DNA from: Rhizophagus clarus
Lineage: Eukaryota; Glomeromycota; Glomeromycetes; Glomerales; Glomeraceae
Direction: 5' to 3'
Assembly: GCA_015698045.1 (NCBI GenBank)
Contig: BLAL01000178.1
Location: 620,001-684,000, forward strand
DNA: 64,000 nucleotides
Shown: positions 1 through 10,692 of the stretch, one piece after another
Layout: each line of letters opens with the position of its first letter
Position numbering within the stretch: position 1 is the stretch's first letter
Position numbers and translations under genes: made by a program
The notes under the pieces: generated by a model
The model's input: only the letters and a program-made list of their open reading frames with translations
Databases searched by the model: none
Told to the model about the DNA's origin: nothing

Positions 1-218
1 TTTTATTCGGATGTGGCTATTTATATATAAATAAAAAAAATTTTTTTTTTTTTATTGTTTGCCACTTTATAAACGGAAAAATATTTATGATATATAAAAA
101 TGTAAAAAAAAAGGTATAGTATAGAAGATTGATGAACAAATATAAAAAAAAAAAATAAATATCCTTTTAGTTTAATTTATATTTGTTTTTTTTTTTTTTG
201 TTTTGTATTTGTTTATTT

Positions 219-237
219 CTCTCTCTCTCTCTCTCTC
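219..237. repeat. CT dinucleotide microsatellite
   Basis: An uninterrupted run of CT units lies between two long T tracts. It is a simple sequence repeat with no gene nearby. Confidence 0.85.
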
Positions 238-956
238 TTTTTTTTTTTTAACAGGGGTTTTTTTTTTCTTTCTTCTCTCTTTCTAACGATTAAAAAAGAA
301 GAAAATTTATTATTTGAAAATGAAAGGAAAAGGAGCTTATTTAAATAAGTTATACAGTATAAAAGACTATATAAAATATAAACAACAATATAATAACCCT
401 AACAGCTTATGCGACTTATGCGACTTATGCGGGGAGGAGTCAATAGGAAATTTGGGAAATGGATGAAAAATAATGGAAAAATCACGAAACAGATATATAT
501 ATTTTTTTTTTAAAAGTAATAAGTAATATAAAATAAACTATTTTATAATTATATATTTTATATTCCCATTATTGTAAGTTATGAAGTAGTATAAAATTGA
601 TTAAGTACATAAAGTAACATACTTAAAATAAACTATTACAAAAAGTATTTGTCCCAATTTTACATATTGTAACATCTCGTTCGTTAGTTGCATGAACATC
701 CATCCTTTTTGTCTGTTTCCTTTCTCCAAGAAATCCTTGGCCCTCCCTTTATTCTAAATAGAGTTAATTATATTTCATGCACACATGCTTTTGTTTTACA
801 AGAAAAGTATTTATTATATAATATATTTATTTATATATAACGCAATATAATATTATTTATTTTAAATATTGTTTATTTATTTATTATTTATTATTTACTT
901 ACTTTTTTTTTTGTTTTCGTTTGGGGAAAAGAGTGTAAGAGGAGAAGAGATTTTTA

Positions 957-999
<43 letters not shown>

Positions 1000-1000
1000 C
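957..1000. repeat. ATT trinucleotide microsatellite
   Basis: About fourteen uninterrupted ATT units follow a T-rich tract in noncoding DNA. Confidence 0.9.
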
Positions 1001-4000
1001 AAATTGCGATCATTTTCGGAATATTTTTCAACAATCTAAAGAATGCAAGTGATCAAATTTATTCTAATAGTATGCGAGTGATAATAAAGACCAACTTCAA
1101 ACAGAAAAAAATTCTGAAACTATAATATAAAATTGTTCGATGCGATTCTCTTAAAATAACTTCTTTTAGATTAAAGGAAAAAAAAAAAAAAAAAATTTTT
1201 TCATTTACAATGATTGTTTATTGAATAATAGAATGGTAAATTATTCATTCATTACACAATATAATCTCTCATTTATCCTAAAAAAAGGAATTAATATAAT
1301 AATTAATTATTTAAAATTATTACAGAGAAAATTTTCATAAAGTAGCGAGTTTTTAAAGTTAGATTTACGATACATTAAAACAAATATTTCCTTCTTTCTT
1401 CTCACCGATTCTCAATTGCAGGTAAATGAAATCATTTCTCTATAATACTTAAACGTTTCAAAAAAATCAAGAATATAAACAGGCTAAATATATCATGATT
1501 ATAAACTAGTTTATTCAAAGTCTAAACTTAGTTTAAACTTAGTCTAAACGCATTACATCTGATACACTTTATTTGTTACCCCTCTTTTTTTTTCATTTAT
1601 ATTATAAATTATATAATCATAATAACATGTATAAAAATACCGTATATAACATATATAAACATTACAAACATCTATCGCTTTCGAACACCTCAGCTTCAAT
1701 AGATGCATGACTATCAATTAAACTCAATATTGGTGTTACGTAAAAATTTTTCCACGTTCCTTGATTAAGATTTCGTAAGAAATAATTCTATAAATAAATT
1801 TTTTTTACCCGAATTGTTCAATTCTTTCATTTAAAAAATGGTTTCTCCCACTTTCAAGAAGCATTAATTACAAGAATAGAAAATTAAATGAAATTAACTA
1901 AAAAGGAATGACATAAAAAAGAGTTTGTTACACTGCAGGACTATAATAATAAATTATCAATCTATTGAAAATAAATGTAGGAAAATAATAAAGATAATAT
2001 CTATCTAATATCTTAGATAATAAAATTTATCTATTTCATATGATTAATTATAGAAATAAAATGCAAGATACGTGGTAAGATTTTGTTTGTTCTCGGACCC
2101 TTCCACAACAAAAGTTAATGGAGAATCCATTACATCAATTATAATTTTTTTAAGTTAACCTTTTCGCACATCTCGTAAAGGGGATATTCGATTTCTAATA
2201 GTAAGTAGTAAATAAATTTGCCACAGAAGGATCAACTCAAAATTATATGTTTTAATCAGTTCAAATCAGTCATATATATCATACCTCGGATATTCGGTAA
2301 TTATATTATCATTAAAAGTTCAAGATCGTTTCGACAAGCCTACAAATAATTTTTTAGGTTTTTTCCCGTGTCATACTTGTGTCACGCGTCAATTTACATA
2401 AAACCCTTTTTTATATGTTGTTATTATGCATTCTGTATAGAAATAACCCTTTCGTTTTACTCATTTAAAAAAAAAAACTGCATTTAAATGTATAGATTAT
2501 GTACGATAAACAACAATAAATAGGGACAATCTAACTAGGTAAAATCTTAGTATAAGTATCATTTTAGTAAATTTACTCTTCGGAGGTATCTTTTCCGTTA
2601 TTAAGAATGTAAAAAAGAAAAAAAGAAATTTTTTTTACGCCCAGAAGGTAAAAAAAAAAACTTTTTATTTTATTTTATCTTTGACAGGAATAAGAAGATT
2701 CAATACAATATTAGTATAAGTATTTTATCCGTAAATGTGTAATTGCATGGTACATGCATATCATATCCTAACTCCGCAATAATTATGATAAGCCACCTTA
2801 TTAATAATGCGTTGTGTAATATTACATTTGGCATTTTTATTGTTATGATAGAAATGTAGAGATTGCAGAGAAAAAAAAAACGATTTTTTTTTTAAAAAAA
2901 ATTTTTCTTTATTTAAGCAATTGTAAAAAACGCAATAATACCTGGCATTAATTATATATGTGGAATATAATTAATATAATTATTAATAATAAGCGAAAAA
3001 AAAATGCGCGTATTTAAAATTACGGAATTTAGCCACAAAAAAAAGCCACGAATTGAATAAGCCTCGATTTAAAAAAAAAAAAAACTTTTAATCCATACAA
3101 AGATAAACTTTTTTCTAGTTCACAATAGTCTCATAAACATCAAGCATATTTTTTAAAGTTTGATTTCAATTGTTACCAAAATGAAATTTGATTTTTTTAT
3201 CAATAATGAAACTAAACTTTATTGGAAAAAAAAATCTTTTTATGAAAGCCACATTATTTACCTTTTTCACATTAGTGTTCCACTTTTTTTTTTTGGATTA
3301 TGGTCTGTTCTCTTTTTTTTAACATATAATTAAAAAAAAAATGGTGTTCTTTGTGTGTGATGATTTTCCATGTGTTTCTGTCAAAAAAAAAAAAAAAAAA
3401 AGAGGTCCACAGCATTGGACAAAGTAAAAATTACATAATGGTTACGTATATATCCTTTTAATTAAACTTAATTTACACACGCGAAACTTAATTTGTATTA
3501 CCTACCATCTTAAAGAAAGTTTAGCAGCATGAAAAACAGCCAAAAAAAAAAGGTTTCTTTTCCCAGGATTCAATTAGATCATTTCATCATTTTCATCTGA
3601 TTTCGAATTGATTTTAGTAATACAAAAAAAGAAATGAGATTAATGAGATTATTATCAGATAATGTAAACGCATAAAGAAGTTTTTCTAACATTTCCGAAA
3701 TTCCGATACTATTCCGATTCCTTATCTACAAATCCAATTTTTACCGATAATTTCGAAATTATTTATTTCGAAATGAGAACTCATACCCTGGTTTCATCTA
3801 ATGAAGTTTTATTTGTTACATCCGTTCATTAATAAAAATAATAAAATAAAAGTATATATATCTTTATTTTAAAATTTTTAATTTTTTTTTTTTTAAACAT
3901 TGTAACATTTAATTTATTTCGTACATTTGTTTGTTTTCTGGTTCAAATACTGGTTTCAATGAGATTTTAAAATTCTAAGATTTGAAGAAAAAAAAAATTT

Positions 4001-4131
4001 TTTTTTTTTAGACATAATAATAAAATAAAGGATAAATCGTAATTTCCTTAATTTGTAATGAAAGAGTCTATATTGGGCATTAGCACGTGATTAATTCATA
4101 GTTACACATTCGTTATACTTACTCGTTATTT

Positions 4132-6681
4132 TTATTTTCCTTTTTTTGATCTTAATTCACCTTCAACATCCCATAAATTCATTTCAACCATTTTGGTAAT
4201 AGGATGTTGAAATCCATGACTAATCTCTAAACTTTTTAATGCTTCTCTTAATAATTCTTCAATTTTCTCAAGTTCTTTGACTTGAATATCATTATAATCA
4301 AATGATAAATAAATTCTCGCTGTAGAATAAAGTTGTATACTTAAAAGTGGATGTGATTTACCATATAAAATTCTATATGATTCTATTAATTTTAATGAAT
4401 GATTTAATGCTTTCTTCCAATCTCTCAAATTACAATATATTTCAATTAATGATTTCCGAGTTCTTATCATGTTATAATTTGCTTCATATAAAAGTTCATG
4501 TTGAATGTTAAATGCTTGCTCAAAAAATGTTATCGCTTGTCGTTCATCTAATACCGGTTATATTGTTTGTTAATTAATACTTGAATCTTATAAAATAATT
4601 AATAAATACAAGTAATAATTTTACCTTTATCACGTAATTTGTTTCCTTTATCATATAATTCTAAGGCCATTGATAACTTTTTCTCTACATCTGCTACATC
4701 ATAACGTAACTCCTTTGAGCAAACTGAACATGTTGATACATATTCTTCAACTCCTAATTCCAACGATTCTATATAAAAAATTTTTTTTTTTTTAAAAAAA
4801 AAAAAAAAAGAGTGGATTTTTTAAAAATAAAGGGAAAAAAACCATGATAAAAAATATAAACCTGGAGGTTCAATTGCATTCGAACAAGTTGAGTTTTGAC
4901 ATCTTAAAGCGCTCCTTGGATCAACATGACTTTTCGACTATAATTTTTTAATTTTTAATTATAGTTGAATCAGAAAAACACTAACCTCCTTGAATAACAT
5001 ACCTTATAATATTCGCATAATCCACATCGACAGAGAAAAAAATAACGATCTTGTAATTCTTTTCGTCGCTCTTCACCTGGTTGACTTAAATCAGTATAAT
5101 TGATTGTAATCTATAAAATAAAATAATATTTTAATCTTTATCCTTCCTTTTCTCTCTCCTTTCTCCTCCTTTTCTCTCTACCTCTTGATCTTTCATAATA
5201 GGCTCAATACTTCGAACCATCAATTTTGTTCTTTCAAAAACAACAATACAGTTGGGTCGACAAGAATGATTGAACAATGATGCATTAGGATATATCGCTG
5301 CTCCGTTTGGTATCATTTCTCCGTCTAAAATAGAAAAACTATTTTCTGTAAACTGACAATAATATAAAATTTCTTAATCGTTTTTACGCTTTTTACGTTT
5401 TTTACGCGTATAAAGTAGTAAAATAATAATAAATACACGACAAAATAATTCAATCATATCTGATGAATTCAATATAGCATCTTTAGGTACGCATTCACGA
5501 ACTACCATTGCCATTTGAGCAAAAGTTTCTATTTGCTCTTGCTTGAATAAATTTCGGTCTGTGTTGTGTAAAATTATTAAGAATATTATAAAAAAACTAA
5601 AAAAAAACCCCCCAATATATCTCTCTCATTAATTAATATTAATATTTAGGATACTGCTTTGTAAATTTTCGATTTCTTTGAACTAATGATAGTGAGATCA
5701 ATGAATCAAGTTATTTATTTCAAATAACAGTGACAACTATGATAATAAATACGTACTGATGCTGGATCACTCATACGACGCATCAGGATCCGGCATAATA
5801 AACGAATTGAAGTCGGTGGCTTTCTCTGCACTTTGACAAAAACCCTACATTCGTGTTGATGGTTTGCCCAATCATTACGTTGACATTCCTATATAGTAAT
5901 GCAGCAACCAAGGTGAAGTAATCAGCACCAATATATAGATAGAAATTATTATGAACGTTCCTAACCTTAGAACAATAATGAACAATTTTACAAGCTGAAC
6001 AAAATAATAATTTTCCTCCTTTCATAAAACAATAGCTACAAGTTGTAGAAAGGTTTGCATCGTCTACTACTGAAGCGTAAGATATATCTTCCATGACAAG
6101 AGTACCTATGAATCACAATAGCATTTCATATTATTTATATAAAAATAAATTGATATATCAACGTTATCTCGAGCATAATCGCGAGATGTGAAATACCGGA
6201 AGGTATATTTTGCAAAGCAAATATCCCTCTTCCTGATTGATCGCTTGTTCTAATTTCTAAATTTATATTTGTTTTCATTTTAGAAATTTGATCATTATAT
6301 GATAATCCTTGTTTCATATTCGTTTCTTCAATATTCGTTCCTGCCTCAACATTCTTTCCCGCCTCAACTTGAGTATTGCTACTTTGAGTTATTGAACTGT
6401 AACTGTCCTTTGAAATAAATTTCAGCGATTTATATTCTGATGTATCAGACTATAAGCCAAGAAAAAAGTTTATTATAACTTTTTTTAAAAAATTCTAAAA
6501 CTGTTTTAAAAGCACGTACTTCGTCGTTTATTTCATCAAAAAAACTTAATTTAGTTGAAGTAGCAGTCCCCAAGGCTGAGGGCCGCTTTTGAACTTCATT
6601 GCTTTCTTGAACCTGCTGCTCCTCCTCTTCATCACTATTGCTAACTTTTCTTCTCCGTAAAGTTTTTTTTTTAGTACTCAT
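4132..6681 (-). CDS. SMYD-family SET and MYND domain lysine methyltransferase
   Basis: Predicted SAM-dependent protein lysine methyltransferase of the SMYD family. I resolve 11 exons: 6681-6520, 6449-6197, 6105-5966, 5888-5757, 5682-5655, 5558-5437, 5352-5182, 5110-5003, 4937-4862, 4768-4625 and 4547-4132. All phases agree, giving 583 aa. An acidic, Lys/Arg-rich N-terminal tail of about 110 residues precedes the first half of the SET domain (SGRGIFA). The MYND zinc finger follows at about residues 161-197 with the CxxC...CxxC...H/C pattern. Then come the SET core with ASLFNHSCRPN near residue 307, the post-SET CRCGLC cluster, and a C-terminal helical TPR-like region ending in KKGK. Exon 5 is only 28 nt. 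The long tail is unusual for SMYD1-3. The gene is head to head with the isoaspartate methyltransferase. The substrate (histone or other) cannot be told from sequence. Confidence 0.9.
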
Positions 6682-6828
6682 TAAAAATCTAAAGTTAGCA
6701 GAAACAATGGTTAAATATGTCATGTCATATGCATAATGCAATGATCTACTGTACGACTTGTTGATTCAAGTATGACGATCTCAGCTGTTAATTGTTACGT
6801 ACAATTCACACGAAGCGTTGACTTTTAA
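6682..6828. promoter_or_regulatory. Bidirectional promoter region, SMYD / PCMT
   Basis: The 147 bp between the two outward-facing start codons must hold both core promoters and 5' leaders. A TACGTA palindrome lies near 6797. No clear TATA box position can be assigned because the region is AT-rich throughout. Confidence 0.6.
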
Positions 6829-8141
6829 ATGATATTTCTTCGCAGTCGATTTTTGTTAAGCCAATTCTCTATTACTGCAACCCTTTTATCTTCACCTTTA
6901 TTATACTATAATAATATTTCTGGTCTATCTTCCGCGCTTAATTGTGACTCGGGAACTTTATTTCACTTTAACAAAAATTCTTCTGTAATAAACACCAGTT
7001 TACGTCAATTTTCTCTAAAAATGGCTTGGTATTGTTCTGCTAATAGCAACGAAGACCTTGTGAACAACTTGAAAATGGCTAATATTATTAATTCAAAACG
7101 AGTTGAGGAAGCTATGAAAACCGTTGATAGAAGAAAATATGTTTCTCAATCTCCATATAGAGATTCTCCTCAACAAATAGGTTATGGTGCCACTATTTCT
7201 GCACCGTAAGTATATTGTTTATATAAAATAATTTTACGTTAAAAGGTTATGACTAAAATTCTCATTCTTTTTTTTTATAAAGCCACATGCATGCTCATGC
7301 TCTTGAAAATTTGGAACCTTTTCTGCAGCCTGGTATGAAAGGCAAGTGAGGATAAAAGATAAATAGATAATTTATTCCATCTTAAGTTTAATTCGAGATA
7401 TTTTTTTAGTTTTGGACATCGGATGTGGATCTGGATACTTAACAGCTTGTCTTGCAGAAATGGTACATTATTGCTGTTTTAACAAACTTTGCTGGATTTT
7501 TAATTTTATAATTTATTTTATTTTAAAGGTTGGGCCCGAAGGTAAGGTAGTTGGGATAGAACATATTAAGGAACTTGTAGACATGTCGAGAAAGAATATT
7601 CAAAAAGATCGACCGGAACTATTGGAATCTCAAAGAGTCATATTGGTACACGGAGATGGAAGAGAAGGTTATTTGGAAGAAGCACCTTACGATTGCATGT
7701 ACATTGTTCATTTGAATGATAAATGGTTTGTTTTTTTTTTTATAATTACCGATTATTGATTTTGGATTCATACAGTCACGTTGGCGCTGCTGCAGAAAAA
7801 ACGCCGCATGCATTGATCAATCAATTGAAAGCACCTGGACGGTAAGTTAAAAAAAAAAATCAATATTTAGAATTATTATTTTTGAAATCAATTACATTTA
7901 ATGCGCGCATTTAAATAGATTATTCATTCCTGTTGGAGGTTATGATCAGTACATTTATCAGATCGACAAAGACGTAAATGGAAATGTTACACACAAGAAA
8001 GTGATGGGAGTCATGGTAACTATCAATGCAAAGCTAATAATTATATATATATGTATATGTATATATATTTATTCTTGTTAAATTCGCATCTTTTTATAGT
8101 ACGTTCCTCTTACGGATGCCGACAAACAATGGTCAAGATAA
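6829..8141 (+). CDS. PCMT1: Protein-L-isoaspartate O-methyltransferase
   Basis: Repairs age-damaged proteins by methylating L-isoaspartyl residues with S-adenosylmethionine. Seven exons: 6829-7205, 7283-7341, 7410-7462, 7529-7698, 7776-7841, 7919-8015 and 8100-8141, in phase, 287 aa. The SAM-binding motif [13 protein letters not shown] is encoded across exons 2 and 3. The family motifs [14 protein letters not shown] and RLFIPVGG follow. Intron 2 must start with GC: only AAAG|GCAAGT at 7341/7342 keeps the frame. The canonical protein of about 225 aa would start at the internal ATG at 7021 ([13 protein letters not shown], 223 aa). The 64 residues before it are rich in Leu, Ser and Arg with no acidic start, as in a mitochondrial presequence. 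Two isoforms are therefore possible. The gene ends 77 bp from the convergent HAD hydrolase gene. Confidence 0.95.
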
Positions 8142-8218
8142 GGTTCATTTTGGCGAATTCTTAATAATTATAATTTTAACATTCTAAAAGATTATCATCA
8201 ATAATATGTAGAGATATG

Positions 8219-9343
8219 TCACTCTATATAATTGAATATCTCATTTAAATTATGAATAATATCATCTTTTTCATTATTGTGTACTGTGTTTTCTGAATTT
8301 GTATCTTCAACTCTTTTTATAAGTAATGCGCTTATACCGACATTTTTTGCTCCTTGATAATCTCTGGGTAAATTAGATTGTATATGAGTTTTTAACTATT
8401 AACTATTAATATAAAAGAGAGATTACAAGTGCTCACCTAACTTCATCATCGCCAACATGCAATATCTGTTTTCTCCTCTCATCTTTGTTTGTAGTATCAA
8501 TTTCGCCTAATTTTATTGCTTTTTCAAAAATTCTAGCATCCGGTTTTTCAATACCAAACTTACCGCTTAATAAGATGAAATTAAAATATTGACGAATGTT
8601 TAATGAAGAAAAAATGGTCTCTTCAAATAGATTTTTATATTAGAATTAATTAAGAGAATAATGTAATTTGAGATATAACATACCTATTCTTTCATCTAAA
8701 TTACTTATTACGCCTAATTTAATTTTTCTGTTATTATGTAATTCATTTAACACGTGTACAGTTTCATCATATAACTCGTATGTTTCAGAAGTTGTGAATT
8801 TGTTATATAAAGTTGTTGACAAAGTTGGTAATATAGGAGATAATTCTTGAATAATATAATAAAAAAATTTATTAAAATTTACGGTTTATGACAAAAAAAA
8901 ATTCACGGTAAAAAGAATTCAATAAAAATTACCTTGTTTATCAATTCCAGCTTCAATAAATGTTTTTTCTATAACCTACGATAACGATATTTAGAAATAA
9001 AGAAAAAATAGATTACATAATTAAAATCATCTCTTACCATAGACCACCATTCTTTTGAACTTAATTTACTATCATATCCATAATTAGGATATCGCTTATA
9101 AACACTCCGAAAAGATTCTCTAAATTTATTATCTACTAAAGATTCTTCTATTTTTATTCCGAATTTGGCAATCTCTTTTGACTAAATTTCAAAAAAGAGT
9201 ATATAATTAATTATGCACAGTATAATTGATAAATTAAATTGAAATGGACTTTCTGTTACGTAGAAATATCCTATTTTTCCATTTTTTGGTCGAAATAATG
9301 TTCCAAATGCATCGAATGTGATCAATTTGATTTTTGTTGCCAT
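8219..9343 (-). CDS. HAD-superfamily hydrolase, HDHD3-like
   Basis: Haloacid dehalogenase-like hydrolase of the HDHD3 type. Six exons: 9343-9260, 9181-9038, 8975-8933, 8845-8684, 8620-8437 and 8363-8219, all in phase, 253 aa, the usual family length (about 250). Motif I is ITFDAFGTL at residues 8-16, with nucleophile Asp11. The usual second Asp (two residues later) is Phe13. Motif II is the S in VISNLDER. The GIEKPDARIF segment carries the motif III Lys, and LHVGDDEVRDYQGAK is motif IV. Loss of the acid/base Asp makes ordinary phosphatase activity doubtful, although some fungal HDHD3 relatives share this. Substrate unknown. It is convergent with the isoaspartate methyltransferase gene. Confidence 0.9.
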
Positions 9344-9518
9344 GAAATAAATAAAGGTAAGAAAAATCGTGTAAGAAATGAATTTCTTTGATTGGCAAAA
9401 TGTCGATTAATTAGATTATCAGAAAAATTTTTTTATTCAAATATACTGGAATTTATTATTACTATATTTCAAATAAATTTTTTATTATAAGAATAAATAC
9501 ATTTTGATACAGTAAATT

Positions 9519-10548
9519 TTATTGCAACAAAGAAGCGGACATATGTAAGCCTATTGCGAAAGATCCAAGGTTCGTATCTATTGCGTACCCTTTCTTTTCA
9601 TACTCTAGATAAATAATATCGATTTTTTTTTTTAAAAAAAGCAACGATGATGTTTTTTTTTCTTTTTTAAAAAGAGAATGATGTTACCTTGTAAAGTTGA
9701 AAATAGATTTTTAATAGAAACAATTACAGTGGTAATGAATTCGTCTTCTTCAAGTTTTTGTTGTGGATTTTTATTAATTTCATCATCCAAATCAACCTTC
9801 ATAAAAAAGATCATTAATTTAATAATTAACACGTACACACGTCAAATGAAAATGAAAATTTTATATTTACCTCAACGAAAATTAATTTATTATTTGTATT
9901 TGTCATTCCTACGTTACTATACATGGAGTAAAACGAAGAGACAATTTTACCATGGTATCCGGTTTCTTCTTCTAATTCTCTTATTGCTGCTTGTTCAGGA
10001 GTTTCCTCTCGATCAACCAATCCTTTATTCACGAGGAAAAAAAAAATAGCATTTGAAACATCTCTTTTTCGCGAATAAATTGTACTATTTTTAAAACAAA
10101 GTTTTTATATACCAGCGGGAAATTCAACGCTTATTTTATTGACAGAAGGACGAAATTGTAAACATAATATTATCTGAGTTGACTCATTATTTTTGGATTT
10201 CAATAAAGCAACGATTCCAACAGCTTGTAAAATTTTAGGAATTTAAAAAACGAATTCATCGTACCGAATCTTTATGTGAAATATTTTTTTAAAAAAAATG
10301 CTTTACCATCTAATCCACCACTTCCCCTCGTTTTCCTTTCTGCGACTTCCCAAGACTAAATAAGTTTTAACGTTTTATCCAAAAAAAAAAAAGAAAAAGT
10401 TCGTACTTAATGAAAATGAAAATGTTATTCTTATAAAACAAACCCTGTTATTCCCTTTTGGATCTGAATATTCTAATTTATATAATCCAATCCATCGTGA
10501 TTCATTATTTTCTAAAGGTTCTTTAGAAATTATATGAGGATCTTGCAT
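9519..10548 (-). CDS. Nudix hydrolase, ADP-sugar pyrophosphatase type (NUDT5/YSA1-like)
   Basis: Likely hydrolyses ADP-ribose or related nucleoside diphosphate sugars. Six exons: 10548-10444, 10355-10307, 10223-10113, 10022-9871, 9796-9688 and 9604-9519, in phase, 203 aa, close to human NUDT5 (219 aa). The Nudix box GX5EX7REUXEEXGU is complete at about residues 89-111 (starts GLVDREETPEQ, ends RELEEETGY). The family signatures WEVAERKTRG upstream and VEFPAG just before the box point to the NUDT5/YSA1 branch. The first intron uses the weak donor GTTTGT. The gene is head to head with MLH3, with 144 bp between the start codons. Confidence 0.92.
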
Positions 10549-10692
10549 GTTTTTGATGTGGATTTCTTTTAATTTAATATTAGCCGTTTTATAGATGATC
10601 GACCATTCGACCTACGGTTTATTATCACGTGGTTACATAAATAAAGTGGACAATTGTTAAAATTACGCGTAAAGTTTTCCAAACTTCCCAAA
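10549..10692. promoter_or_regulatory. Bidirectional promoter region, Nudix / MLH3
   Basis: 144 bp separate the divergent start codons. The palindrome CACGTG lies at 10626-10631, roughly midway. CACGTG is a known binding site for Cbf1/bHLH-type factors in fungi. The same hexamer occurs midway in the TAN1/ORC4 intergenic region. Confidence 0.6.

Larger units (their letters stand above)
1..4131. other. Noncoding, low-complexity AT-rich region
   Basis: No convincing open reading frame, RNA gene or transposon end is visible in these 4.1 kb. The stretch is filled with A and T homopolymer runs of 10 to 19 nt. It also holds a CT dinucleotide run near 219-237, an ATT trinucleotide run near 957-1000, and three copies of the 9-mer GCGACTTAT-type unit at about 403-431. 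Whether an upstream gene's promoter or terminator lies here cannot be read from the sequence alone. Confidence 0.7.
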
